A stretch of DNA of 64,000 bases, from NCBI GenBank assembly GCA_021396245.1, contig WNYE01000060.1:186001-250000 (forward strand), given 5' to 3'. The notes below the pieces were generated by a model. It saw nothing but the letters and a program-made list of their open reading frames with translations, was not told the origin of the DNA and did no database searches. A program made the translations under genes and the position numbers. This DNA comes from Sporothrix humicola. Taxonomy: Eukaryota; Ascomycota; Sordariomycetes; Ophiostomatales; Ophiostomataceae. Shown here piece by piece: positions 22,175 to 33,289 of this stretch; within the stretch, counting starts at the first letter, position 1, and every line of letters starts with the position of its first letter.

Positions 22175-23524
22175 TTAGTAGCGGTAGTGGTCGGGCTTGT
22201 AGGGACCCTCGACAGGCAGAGACAGGTACTCGGCCTGGACGTCCGTGAGCTTGCTGAGCTCGACGTTGCAGTGGTCAAGGTGCAGCTTGGCGACCTCCTC
22301 GTCGAGGATCTTGGGCAGGACGTAGACCTGCTTCTCGAAGTCGCCGAGCTTGGCGAACTCAATGTACTTGCTCTTGAAAGCGGCGTCCTTGTTCTTGTAC
22401 AGGGCAATCTGGGCCAGGACCTGGTTGGTGAACGAGCAGGACATGACGAACGAAGAGTGGCCAGTGGCACAGCCCAGGTTGACCAAGCGGCCCTCAGCCA
22501 GCAGGATCAGCTTGCGGCCGCTCTTCATGGTGAAGCGGTCGACCTGGGGCTTGATGTTGACGTGCTCAACAGCGTTGGCCTTGAGCCAGGCAACGTCGAT
22601 CTCGACGTCGAAGTGGCCAATGTTGCTGACAATGGCGTCGTTGGGCATGGCCTCGAAGTGGCGGCCGACCAGGATGTCACGGCAGCCGGTGGTCGTGACG
22701 AAGATCTGGCCGACAGAGGCAGCCTTGTCCATGGTGGTGACCTGGAAGCCGGCCATGGCAGCCTGGAGGGCGTTGATGGGGTCGATCTCAGTGACCAAGA
22801 CGCGGGCACCCATGCCACTGAGGGCCATGGCGCAGCCCTTGCCGACGTCACCGTAACCGGCGACAACGGCAATCTTGCCAGCAATCATGACGTCGGTGGC
22901 GCGCTTGATACCGTCGACGAGCGACTCGCGGCAGCCGTACAGGTTGTCGAACTTGGACTTGGTGACGGAGTCGTTGACGTTGATGGCAGGGACGAGCAGC
23001 TCGCCGTTCTTCAGCATCTTGTACAGGTGGTGGACACCGGTGGTGGTCTCCTCGGACAGACCGTAGCAGTCCTTGAGCTGCTCGGGGTACTTGGCGTGGA
23101 CGAGCTGGGTCAGGTCACCGCCGTCGTCGAGGATCAGGTTCAGGCGCTTGTTGTCCTTGAAGGCAACCAGCTGCTGCTCCAGGCACCACTGGTACTCCTC
23201 CTCGGTCTCGCCCTTCCAGGCGAAGACGGGGACACCGGTGGCAGCAATGGCGGCAGCGGCGTGGTCCTGGGTGGAGAAGATGTTGCACGAAGTCCAGGTG
23301 ACCTCAGCACCGAGAGCGGTCAGGGTCTCGATGAGGACGGCGGTCTGGATGGTCATGTGCAGGCAGCCGGCAATGCGGGCGCCCTTGAGCGGCTGGTCGG
23401 CAGCGTACTTGGCACGGGTGGCCATGAGACCAGGCATCTCGTTCTCAGCCAGCTCGATCTCCTTGCGGCCAAAGGCGGCAAGCGAGATGTCGGCGACCTT
23501 GAAGTTTCCGGCGGGGGCAGCCAT
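22175..23524 (-). CDS. S-adenosylhomocysteine hydrolase (adenosylhomocysteinase)
   Basis: One uninterrupted exon of 449 residues, a length typical of the family. It hydrolyses S-adenosylhomocysteine to adenosine and homocysteine in the cytosol, keeping methyl-transfer reactions running; bound NAD is used in the catalytic cycle. Visible marks are AGCLHMTIQTAVLIETL near residue 52, the NAD-binding GYGDVGKGCA (glycines 223, 225 and 228), NVNDSVTKSKFDN around residue 183 with the catalytic Lys/Asp region, GHFDVEID, and the conserved C-terminal KPDHYRY. Third codon positions are strongly C/G-biased, fitting a highly expressed gene. The start (ATG at 23524, MAAPAGNFKVADISLA) matches the usual N-terminus. 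A 5'UTR intron precedes it. A 512-codon open frame on the opposite strand is a codon-bias shadow. Confidence 0.98.
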   Translation of the reverse strand: MAAPAGNFKVADISLAAFGRKEIELAENEMPGLMATRAKYAADQPLKGARIAGCLHMTIQTAVLIETLTALGAEVTWTSCNIFSTQDHAAAAIAATGVPVFAWKGETEEEYQWCLEQQLVAFKDNKRLNLILDDGGDLTQLVHAKYPEQLKDCYGLSEETTTGVHHLYKMLKNGELLVPAINVNDSVTKSKFDNLYGCRESLVDGIKRATDVMIAGKIAVVAGYGDVGKGCAMALSGMGARVLVTEIDPINALQAAMAGFQVTTMDKAASVGQIFVTTTGCRDILVGRHFEAMPNDAIVSNIGHFDVEIDVAWLKANAVEHVNIKPQVDRFTMKSGRKLILLAEGRLVNLGCATGHSSFVMSCSFTNQVLAQIALYKNKDAAFKSKYIEFAKLGDFEKQVYVLPKILDEEVAKLHLDHCNVELSKLTDVQAEYLSLPVEGPYKPDHYRY

Positions 23525-23543
23525 TGTGAATGTGTGAGGAAGT

Positions 23544-23746
23544 CTGGAGAGGACACAAGAGTTAGTTGAAGGCTCAAGACGCGTAAGATTACAAGAATTC
23601 GAAGCTGAAAAAGGAAGCACGCCGTTTTTGAAGCAATGTGGCCAGAGGAGGATCTGAGGCCAAAGAGAGCTCCAAAAAAAAACGGTGGCGGATCCTTATC
23701 GGAGGTGAGAGATCCGTCCAAGCAACAAACAGCAATTGAAACGTAC
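23544..23746 (-). other. Probable 5'UTR intron of the SAHH gene
   Basis: A GTACGT donor (23741-23746) and a CTCTCCAG acceptor (ending at 23544), preceded by a CTAAC-type branch sequence, bound a 203-nt intron. The acceptor lies 19 nt upstream of the start codon. Leader introns are common in highly expressed fungal housekeeping genes. No frame crosses it, so the call rests on splice signals only. Confidence 0.65.
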
Positions 23747-24842
23747 CTTGAGGGAGAAAAGACGGGAGATTGGGATAAGTAAAAAAGTATGGGATGAACA
23801 AAAAAGTCAGATAGGAGTAAAAAGCGAGGAGTGAAGAAGAAGGGAAGAAAAGAAGAAAAGGAGAAGAGAAGCGGGAAGGAAAGGGGAAGCAGGAGAAAAA
23901 GAAGGGCAATAAGAGGTGTTGAAATGGGAAGGGGCGGGCAAAGATAGTGGACAATCACTTTTTCTCCCGCCGCAACGTGGCGGGGCAGTGGTTGGCTGGT
24001 GAGGGGTTAGAGCGAGCAGAAAATTTCAGGACGGGCGCTAGGCCTGATACGGACGGTGCACAATGGGCCATTGGGGGCAATTGGCGCCCGCCATTTGCTG
24101 TGGCCGCTCTGTTACCTACGATTGTCTTGCCGTGTCGGCTCCATCTGCCGTTCCTGACCGCACCTTCCCTTTGGTCCCTGGCGTAGAGGCAACTGGGGCG
24201 AGGCCAGCGGCGATCCGAAGCATCTCCGAGCACGTGTTAAGGTGCTAGAGAATTAAGATGGCAGCAACTGCGTCCTGTTGATTTATAGGACATGATAGGA
24301 CATCTCCTTACAATACGTTCACGCATGCACATCCTTCGTATTTATTTAGTTTGTTTGTCTTTCGTATTTTCTTTTTATCTGACAGTTCGTAGTCCCCCAA
24401 ATTAACGCCAGGCCTGATGCAAAATAACTCGCCCCTGTTTTGCCTGATTTCGTCTTGCGTCGTAACACGTACAACCGGGACACTGTCTCTGGCCGCTGCC
24501 CACCGCATGCACGGCGAAGCGAAAGACGGAGAGACAGAACCAATATGTCTCCGTGCAACGAGGGTCGACAAAAAACCCATGGCCAAAGGATGTCTCGTTA
24601 GGCCAACAAATCATATCCCTCTAGAACTTTTTGGTGCCGCCAAAAACGCAGAAACAGAAAAAGAGAAGAGGGAAAAGAAACAATAGAAAGAGGAGGAAAG
24701 GGTAGACGACAAATGAGAAATAACCAGCTCAGAATAAGTAGCCGGGATAGAGACAATCTCTATCAAAATTGATAGAAGTGGTGAACAAGAAACACAACGC
24801 ACGCATGACAAAAAAAGATGATCAACGACCAGCCGTCCCCTT

Positions 24843-25958
24843 CTACTCCGACAGCATGGTATCCCGGACAGCAAACATCTTGGCACTGACGGTCGATGTG
24901 AAGCCGTCAACCTGCCGGCTGTACTGGTCGACCTGGCGGGCGTTGAGCATGCCCTCGAGGCGGCTGGGCTCCTGGGGCAGCTTGAACAGCCGCTGCCACT
25001 CGTCCTCGGGCAGGGGCGCCTGCTTGGCGGCGGCACGGGCGGCGTTCTCGGCCTTGCGCTTGGTCTGCCACGCGGCAATCTTCTGCTGCTCGCGCGTCAG
25101 CTGGCGCTGGTAGTACTGGTGGTTGTTGAGGTCGGTGTAGTGCGACTCGACGCTGTCGAGCAGCAGGTCGCATGTCTTCTCGAGGAAGGGGTCGATGGAC
25201 AGGTCGAGCGAGTCGAGCGACGGGTAGGCCGGGATGGACACGGGCGCGCGCTGGATGTCGGACAGCGACGCCGGCAGCTCGACCTCGGCCTCGGCGGGCG
25301 GCGACGGCAGCTGGTGCATAAACGTCGTCAGCAGGTGCGAGTTGTGCACGGAGACGGGCAGCTCGACCAGGATGTCCTTGAACGACAGCTTGGACTTTTG
25401 CAGCGTCTCCGTCGTGAACTTGCCCTCCTTGTACGCGGCGACAAAGGCGTTGGACAGGCGGAAGGCACGCAGGTTCAGCGCGCCCTGCGAGCTGCGGCTG
25501 ACGTCGTAGACAAGGGCGACGGTGGCAGCACCCGCTTGGGTGTCGCGCTGGTAGTGGTACAGGTTCTCGATGAAACTCATGTTGACAAAGTTGCCCATCG
25601 TGGCGCTCGTGTAGAAACCGACGCTATTGGCATCGACGTTGACCTCCTTCAGGTGGCGGATCATCTCGGCCTGGTAGGCGACGTTGGACTTGGCGCGCGG
25701 TGCCGCGGCGGCAATGGCCGACGCGTCGTTCTGGTGGCCGCGATCGTTGGAGGAGTCGACGGCAGCATCGGCCACCGAGGGGAAGGCAAAGGTGTTGGTG
25801 ACCTCGAGCGTGTTGTTGTTCTCCATGCCGACGATGGCGCCGGTGGCGGTGGTCGGGAAGGCCGACGAGCAGTGCTTGGTGATCTTCATGACGACGAGGG
25901 CCTCGACCTGGACCGCCTGGAACGGCAGGTCCTTGGAGGCATCTGTGGCAGCGACCAT
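24843..25958 (-). CDS. Translation initiation factor eIF3 subunit h
   Basis: A single exon of 371 residues. The N-terminal MPN domain begins with FQAVQVEALVVMKITKHC (about residues 13-30) and spans to about residue 165, including GFYTSATMGNFVN. The His-x-His/Ser/Asp metal motif of active JAMM deubiquitinases is absent, as expected for the structural MPN subunit of eIF3. The C-terminal half is helical and charged, with a glutamine- and arginine-rich stretch (NNHQYYQRQLTREQQKIA). It would act in the cytosolic eIF3 complex during 43S/48S preinitiation. The ATG at 25958 lies just before the conserved segment. The frame stays open upstream to 26315, but that part is proline- and serine-rich UTR-like sequence. 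A small Ala-rich insertion near residues 60-85 looks lineage-specific. Confidence 0.95.
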   Translation of the reverse strand: MVAATDASKDLPFQAVQVEALVVMKITKHCSSAFPTTATGAIVGMENNNTLEVTNTFAFPSVADAAVDSSNDRGHQNDASAIAAAAPRAKSNVAYQAEMIRHLKEVNVDANSVGFYTSATMGNFVNMSFIENLYHYQRDTQAGAATVALVYDVSRSSQGALNLRAFRLSNAFVAAYKEGKFTTETLQKSKLSFKDILVELPVSVHNSHLLTTFMHQLPSPPAEAEVELPASLSDIQRAPVSIPAYPSLDSLDLSIDPFLEKTCDLLLDSVESHYTDLNNHQYYQRQLTREQQKIAAWQTKRKAENAARAAAKQAPLPEDEWQRLFKLPQEPSRLEGMLNARQVDQYSRQVDGFTSTVSAKMFAVRDTMLSE

Positions 25959-26721
25959 TGTGAGTGTGAAGAGGGGTGGATGTTGGAAGAAGACGGAAGA
26001 CAAAAACGAGAGAAGTCGTTCAGTAGAAACCCGAAATGTCGCAGAAAACGAAAGTAAACGTCGATGCGTCGTTCGTTTCACGGGTTTGGCGGTGGAGAAA
26101 GGGGGGGAGAGGGCGCAGGGAGGGGGTCGTGCGGGCGCCTGTTCTGGTTTGGCAATGGACGTATTTTTGCCTTTTCCGGAGGAATAATTTTTCGCGTGCG
26201 ATACAGCCAACTGGCGATGCTGTGCGATTTCTGCTTTTGCCTGATTTGTGGGTTTGGCGGGCCATTCAAAGGGGGTTTTAGGGCGGTGAATAGCGGCAGT
26301 AACCAACCCCGCCAAAGCCAGTGGCCCTGGTTTTAGTCACAGCTGGTTTTGCGTGTACAGTACATAGCTACAGTGTGTTATATTACCTGGACACGGTGCC
26401 AGCACCTTACACCACCAACCAGTAGCCGGTGTCAACAAAACTCAGGGGTTGAGAACAACATTGATGAAAGCCAGCTTCCAATTTATTATTCAAATTCTAT
26501 ACAATATTACTCGTCCAACGAAGGATATCCGTAGCCATCTATTCCCAATCTATTCACCATCCCCGTCTATCCCATCCGTTGACCATCGATCCAGCGACGA
26601 GTCCATGCCAAGTGTGTAGAGAAACCATGCGCCGACAATATGCAGTTGTGCCATTCAGGAAGCCGTCCTAAATACAGCTCTTGATTTGTGTAATCACAAA
26701 AATATTTTGAGGAAATGTTTT
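25959..26721. other. eIF3h leader and intergenic sequence
   Basis: The pyrimidine-rich leader of eIF3h (minus strand) covers roughly 25959-26300. The rest is intergenic sequence with the 3' untranslated region of the small spliced gene. No other feature is seen. Confidence 0.5.
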
Positions 26722-26893
26722 TTACGACTTGGTCGTGCCCTTGTCCTCTGAAGTTTGTTAGTGGTCTTCACCAAAGGCTTGACTTCTTCAACGACGAGGC
26801 TGCCGTGGACTTACTCTCGCCCTTTGTAATTTCATATCCAGACCGACCAGCATCAGGGCCGGGGATAGAAGGCATATCAGTAGCGTAAAACAT
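26722..26893 (-). CDS. Candidate spliced microprotein gene, 34 residues, unknown function
   Basis: Exon 1 (26815-26893) and exon 2 (26722-26747) are joined across a 67-nt intron that is textbook for a filamentous ascomycete: GTAAGT donor, CACTAACA branch site 13 nt before the end, and CAG acceptor. Splicing gives an open frame beginning MFYATDMPSIPGPDAGRSG and ending KDKGTTKS, followed by TAA. Without splicing the frame ends with SLKKSSLW. The product is small, Gly/Lys-rich and hydrophilic, with no signal peptide or membrane segment. It resembles no family I know. The start codon has an A-rich context (aaaaccATG). It is flanked by eIF3h and a long gap. The intron quality argues for a real transcript, but the same intron could belong to a noncoding RNA. 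Confidence 0.45.
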
Positions 26894-27920
26894 GGTTTTG
26901 TAGTAAGTGGGATGGTGTTGTTGTGTGTCGTGTCGTTGGGCCGTGATGTTTAGGAAATGAGAAGAAGATATCAAGGAAGGATTAAAGAGATAGAGTGTAG
27001 GGTTGGTTTTGATGTGAAGTGAAGTTGAGCCTGCTCATGGATTAGATCAGAATTGTCGTGGAATTGATGCAGGAATGCATCCCTTCATATACGCCGAGAA
27101 AGAGCATAATCAGGCAGCCGATAATTCTGATTTCGCAGCTGATATCACGACGAGCGTCGTCCTTGGCACAAATGTGGAGTATTGTGAGGCCCGACCACGT
27201 TTTGTTTCGTTTGATTTTGCTATTTATGAGATATATCATTGGTCTCCATCAATACTGTCAATATTTCGGGAAGCCCCTGAAACATCGTGGAGGCATGGAA
27301 CGCTTCTGGAAGGTTGAAAACATGGGGTGGAAGTGAGAATACTAAAATTTGGATTTATTTGGATTGTTGATGGACAAACTGTCTCCTACCAAAGTGTTCT
27401 GTGGCGTAAATTCTCATCTTACCGATGGCCTGGGGCACTGAAAGCCCCATACAGTTTGAGATTGGCATGGAGATGCCGGATTATGAGATGTGATGGGCTT
27501 CAACAAGTATTCTTTCGATGCGCAAAAAATTCCCGGAAAGGACCAACAGACGCTAAATACGAAGACTTGTACGACACAACAATGGCCACGTTCGACGTTC
27601 GGGTATTACCGTGAGATCTATCACTCTGTCTCTTTACATATCATGTTGACGACCGAAGCAGAGTGCGAGCTTTGGACTGTACGCCAAAAATAAGGGGCTG
27701 GGGCTCATAATCGTCTATCACATTTCATGTTGGAGCTGAAAATCACAGACTCCGCATTTATAACGACGGAATGGACGTAGAGAAAGTAAGGCGGAAGTTG
27801 CCCCCAACAGGCTGGTATCATTTGGTGTCGTCTATTTACTTTTGATGTACCCTTGAGCTACGGGTAACACAGATGTGAGAATAAAAATAAAAATACAAAA
27901 GAGGATCCCATCACCTCTAG
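26894..27920. other. Intergenic, no feature seen
   Basis: This stretch lies between the small spliced gene's leader and the 3' end of the GPCR gene. Open frames are short and lack domains. Confidence 0.5.
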
Positions 27921-29908
27921 TTATGTAATGGGAGGAAGGTAAGGCATGTCCTTTTCATCGTACGCCGGCACCGAAGTGCTCGGCGCGCGCGACCGTGACG
28001 ACATCCTGTATGGCACGTCTTCGATTTCCACGACGACGCTGGTCTCCATCTCCATTTGGATGGCTAGACCTCCTCCGCTTGTGGACTGCAGCGACTCTTG
28101 GCTGGCCGCGATAGATCGGTTGGCACTCGCACTTCCATTCATGCTTCCCAGGCCGGGAACGCCGAGACCGCCGCTGCCCAACTCTCGCCAGCCGCCAAGA
28201 CCACGCATGACCCTCTCACGGACACCGCGCACGTTCTCGCCCCGACCGCCGCCGCCACCAACACCAAAAATAGAAGCGTCAAGGCCACGTTCGCGGCTGC
28301 TGCTCCGGCTGTTGTTGCTGGTACCCATGTGGCTGCTGGTGTTGCTACTGTCGCGGCTGCTGTTCTGCTTGGAGAACCGACTGCTCCTGGCTTTGTTGTG
28401 GGTATTGTTCTTGGTGTTGCCATTGTCCTTGTTGCTGGCATTGTTGTTGACACCACCTTCTACCCAGACCATATTTCCAAAGCGGCGGTTAGGCGGTGTA
28501 CGCATGAAGGTAAACGTGTTGATGCCGACATCTTCCTCGCCGACATCGCCAAAGACGATGCTACGACGAGTAGAGCCCCAGAGGAGGACATCGAGCCATC
28601 CGTTACTTGTAATGAGAGCACCTGCAGCACAAAAGTAGCTCAGAGGGACCTCGGCACCAGCCATGGTGGCAATACGGCCAAGAGCCAGCGGCAGAGTGCA
28701 GACAACGTAAATGATGGGATAAATAAGGAAGCCAGGATGGCGGAGACTGTCGGAAATAGCTGTGTCGTTGTTGTTCTCGAGATCCGCCGCCTCATCATCG
28801 GACCCGGCGGCTCCTGGGGAAGTAATGGCAATTGTGGCCAAGTGGATATCGTCGTTGGACTTAATTGACTGGACTTGTGACAAGGGATGAGCAGTATGAG
28901 CAGTATGGGCCAGTTTTAGCCGTTGCTCGTGTCGACGCTGCTGTTGCTTCTGTTTCCGACGGAGAGAAAAGAAGACGAGCGTGTAGAGGAGGGAAGTGAG
29001 GGCGAGTGTGATGAAGATGAAAAGATAATGTGTAACGAGACGCAGAGTCTCGAATTGTTGGTTGATCCAGCACTGTAAAAGAGTTAGAAAACATGGACTA
29101 GAAGAGGGTTCGGGATTTTTGTAAGACATACCCATGCTGAGGCGCGGACATAGAAGCCGCCGCTGGTGGCTCCGTTTCTTGTGGCTGCAATACCAATAAG
29201 AGCCAAACCATAGGTAAAGACCCAGATGCTGATGCATGTCGCGTTGATGACCCATTGTGGCGGTTTGTAGCCTCTTGTGATGACAGAATATGTGTGAATG
29301 GCAATGGCTGCAATAAACAGACTTGCCGACAGGTCACCGTTCGACACAAAGAAGCCCTGTGACCAACATGTACTGCTGTTGATGATAAATGCGTCGTTCT
29401 TCACCCAAACTGCGTTGAGCATAAAGGCCAGAGCTTGGTGCATATCGGCCAGAAGCAGGTTGTAGAGGAAGACGAGAAACTGGTTAAGTTCGGGCTTCTG
29501 TTGTGTAGGCAAGGACGATTCGTTTGATCTGTTGGCCTTCCGACTTATCCACGACCACTTGTTTGATTTTGTATGCGTTCCTTCTGGCAGACTGAGACTG
29601 TTTGTCTCAAAATCGGCATGAAAGTGACGCTCTGCCAGACCTAGAGCAAGGTCGACTCCCGGTGATAACGGCTCTTGGTATATTCTTGTCGGTATTGGTG
29701 TGGCCGCAGTGGCCTTTGTCCTTGCTGCAATTTTGCGTTTCCACCGAATGATTTTGATTGTGAGGTGGCAGAAGAGGGCCGTCGACGTAAACAGAGAAAT
29801 GGTACCGACGACGGCTACACCTGTCAGTCCTTGCTGCAGCACCGGAGGCAGCGGCCTCAAGTCAACTGCCTCCGGGGGCAATATGCTGCTGTCGTACATG
29901 TCGCCCAT
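27921..29908 (-). CDS. Git3/cAMP-receptor-like seven-transmembrane GPCR
   Basis: Two exons, 29132-29908 and 27921-29072, joined across a 59-nt intron (GTATGT donor, TTTACAG acceptor), give 642 residues. Seven hydrophobic segments are visible. TM1 is GVAVVGTISLFTSTALF. TM2 lies in FLYNLLLADMHQALAFML. TM3 follows a conserved Cys-Trp-Ser-Gln loop (GDLSASLFIAAIAIHTY). TM4 is CISIWVFTYGLALIGIAAT. TM5 starts right after the intron, TM6 is FLIYPIIYVVCTLPLAL and TM7 is in ALITSNGWLDVLLW. A long basic Gln/Lys/Arg loop separates TM5 and TM6, and the C-tail is long, Ser/Asn/Gly-rich. This layout is that of fungal nutrient-sensing receptors coupled to G-alpha and cAMP signalling at the plasma membrane. 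The ligand is unknown. The first in-frame ATG is at 29908. The frame upstream begins only with TTG. Confidence 0.85.
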
Positions 29909-29976
29909 TTTGATGTTGGACCGATTTGAACGGTCGGTCGGGGTATTGTTGACGTTGACCACATCTGCGTTTTCAT
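29857..29976 (-). other. Upstream ORF overlapping the GPCR start
   Basis: An ATG at 29976, 68 nt upstream of the GPCR start and in another frame, opens a 39-codon ORF that ends at 29857, inside the receptor coding region. Ribosomes starting there would miss the main start, so this arrangement often represses translation. Whether the ATG is in the mRNA is unknown. Confidence 0.4.
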
Positions 29977-32900
29977 GTGGCAATTGTTGTCGGCGAGAAA
30001 TATGAAGAAGGAAAGAAACGTGAAATCGGAGAATAAACAGGAAAGCAATGAAGATGGTTTCTCAAGAATGGTGAGGCGAAATAGGAAAATAGGAGAAAAA
30101 AAGCAGAAGCAATGTAACAACAAACAACGACCCCCCTGGTGACTTTGAGAAAGCAAGGCTAGGATGTCATGCCTTGGGGAGAGTTTGTGTGTCGAGAACG
30201 AAGACAAAAGAATGGGAAAGCCAAGACTTTTGAATGGAGACACCGATGCAACAGGCGGATGGGTCGGCATATGCTTGGGAGTACGGAGAATAAAATAATA
30301 AAAACGTGCTGAGAGAAGCGAGGATGTGGAAAAATCAAAGGCGATGAGGCTGCCAATTGTCAATCATCGAGGAGAAAAAGAACCAGGCTGGGCAGCCAAA
30401 TGCACTGTTGGAGGCTCGAGAGATCGATATCGATCAAACACTGAGGATCCGAAGGACCACTAATAGTTGACAAAAGGTGACACGCGGCCGACTTGGGACG
30501 AGAATTGTGCTGGCGGTGGTCGAAGGCAGTCTTGCTGTTTGATTATGAGCCTCGATTATGGGCCTTTTTTTCTCGAAGTTGGAGTTTTCCTTGCTCTCTT
30601 TTTGTTCTTCGCAGCACTTTTGGTGTGGGGGTTTGGTGTTTTTGACATGGCATCTGGGTGAGTTATGCAGATGTCCTTTGCAGTGTCTGATCAGCGATTA
30701 GCCGATCCCGTCTCCGAGCACGGGAGAGACCCATATGAATACTGAACCGCAAATAGGACCTCTATCTAATTATTCAAAATAGCAGCCAAAATAGCAGCGA
30801 GATTAGTATAATGTAGAATGGGTGCGTGAGAGGACTGATAAATTGACCATTCCCGTACCTGCATCGAACGTGGGCTCGGCATCTTGGTTAAACATGAGGC
30901 TTGCGTGTCCATGTTGTGATGACTACCGACAGTCATATTGACTGGGTATCTATTTGTTGTCGTAAGGGGATGAGATATAAACTATGAAAAAAAAAAAAAA
31001 AAAGCCCTGCGGTGCACAGTATACACAATTCACAACTTTGAACATACTTTATTTGACAGCAAGACAATTGTTCAGTTCATGAAAAGCAACATGTAAACGC
31101 ACCTGGCCTACCGTAACCACGTTCTGGAGTTGCATGCAGGACTGTGCAGGCAAACTGAGTGCTACGATGCAGAGCACCCAAAACCGCCCCAAACGTGGCC
31201 ACGGACATCGAACCAGCCGTCTGTCCAAAAGCTGGTCAGGTCTTACCGGGCATGTTAAGCTTTTTTGTGCCCCCATGCAAAGGACCGCCCTTGTCCCACC
31301 TGTGGCCTTTTGTCTTTAGCCTGATCTGTATATTCTGGTTTCTTTTCTTCCTTGGGCCGCCACGAGGCACAGACGTTGTGAAAAAGGATGTGCCTTGATT
31401 GACTATTCGTGTTCATGCGTTAGATGCTGTCCCCGCTGGGCACGTTGAGCTCCACTTCCTTCTGTGCCATTTTCGAATGTTCTTTTTCTTCTTTCTGGGG
31501 TAAATAATGGGGAATTATCTGTCAAGGTACATTTTCTATTTTCTTTCCTTTTCTGTCTTTTGCTTGTCGGCAACAACGCATAAATGTAAAAAACCGTGCC
31601 GTGCGATCGCGACGGTGATCGACGCCAAGCGAAGCGTGGAGAGCATCACAACGAGCATCTCTTTTCAATGCGCTCCCTCAATTTCTCTCTTCTTTTCTTT
31701 GTCTTACCAGGAATTTTTCATCAAATACCATTTCTGGCCTGCTTCGTCAATTTTGACATAATTTGGACATTTATTGACTTCTCACAGAGGAAGGAGCTCA
31801 AATCGTCGATTGTTGCTGTTTGCCACTTTGAGAGGAACGCGCCAGGGCCCCTTTTCTGAAAAGCCCTTTCAATCATGTATATTATCCTGGCGATTGATGA
31901 AGGCACGGGAAGGGAAGATGGGCGAGACTGACGCCTCGATCCAGCCCCAAACTACTTAAAAATCCAAATGTTGACATTAAGCATTCCTTCCTATTTTGCC
32001 GCTCACATCTCAATTCATGGGACGAATCTGGTCGAACCTGATTGGCCCGCTTGAGAGGGTTGAAACTGCCGTTTTCGGACATTTCTGGGTATTTACAGCT
32101 GCCGTTTACACGCTATTTGTCGACAATAGCCTCTAGCCAGGCACCCTGCCCCCTGTAATTCGACTTACATGTCTCGACCGTTGAGTTGACCATCAGGCGA
32201 GGCTCTCGAGGCTCTGCACAATCAAAATCAAAATCAATCAACTTTTCAACGGCTGTCACCCTCCTTGCGAGAATTATTACAGGGTCAAGGTCTGTAACTT
32301 TAGATACACCTTTTCGCTGTACACTGTGTTCTTTTGCAATCCTTCCATGTCGGTATATTTCCCGTCATTCTGGTCATTTATCTCATACATCCTGTGGCGT
32401 CATCAATCCGATCTCCCTGTACTTAGCCACATCATTTGTGCCGTACTTTCACAATATTTCGTAGATTCTATTACCGGCCTCGATTTCACAGTGCAGCAAA
32501 AATAAACTTTTTTTTTTTTCATTTTACATGTAAGGACATCGTAACTACACATGTACAAGCTCGATGCAGTTTGATGCCCGATTTTGCCCGACGTGCATTG
32601 CAGCATATCCACAAGAGCTTTGAAGGAGCTGCATGGTAAGAGCTGTACGGTGAGAGCTGCAAGTTTGCTAGCTTCCATGAGGCCAGAACCATAAAGGTGG
32701 CTACGACCTGTCGTTATCACCTCGGAACTGATCTCGGTCGGTGGTTTGCACCACGCTTTGTTGCCATTTTATCAATTCAACAATCAAAATAACGCGTTCC
32801 AAGAAACGAACCTGTCTTTGTGTTCAGCCGCTTCCCTTCTTCTGTTATCGGACGATTTTGCCTCGTTCAAATGTCCGGGCCGAATCTCGGCTATTTCGTC

Positions 32901-33289
32901 TTGTCCTGCATGGGTATGTAGTAGCACTAGATGTGAGTCGTGGCAGGGCCATTCAAAGCGGCCGAAGAATTATTGCTGTAAATGAAAGAAGGAAAATGGA
33001 AGACAAATCGAAGGCGAGATCAAGTGTTGGCAATTAATCGATTAATGAGGCAACTTTTGAGGCAACGTCATGATAATTGATATTAAAAGAGTTGATTTCG
33101 GAGAATAATAAAAGGAGCTATTGAGGAAGTCCAGAATGATATGGAAGGATTGCAACTCAATCCTTTTGGCCACCGAAGCGTGGGGCAACAAACTGGCTAA
33201 AGTAGAAAAGTACACACGTCCAACGGCGAGACGACAAGAACACAAACAGGCAAAGTATACAAAGTCCAGGCGAGCTTAAGCATACTCGT
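29977..33289. other. Intergenic 3.3 kb with an A17 run
   Basis: No gene is supportable between the GPCR leader and the 3' end of the sugar transporter. A run of 17 A lies at 30987-31003. Short open frames such as 30467-30661 (one hydrophobic segment) lack any support. The 3'UTR of the transporter covers the right end. Confidence 0.5.

Noticed and set aside
22031..23569. 512-codon + strand open frame
   Set aside because: It lies wholly antisense to S-adenosylhomocysteine hydrolase and reads as Leu/Val/Gly/Asp repeats, the usual mirror of strongly C/G-ending codons.
25119..26057. 312-codon + strand open frame
   Set aside because: Antisense shadow of eIF3h.
27946..28868. Two + strand frames of 230 and 256 codons
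   Set aside because: Antisense to the low-complexity tail and loop of the GPCR gene; Pro/Leu- and Ala/Thr-rich shadows.
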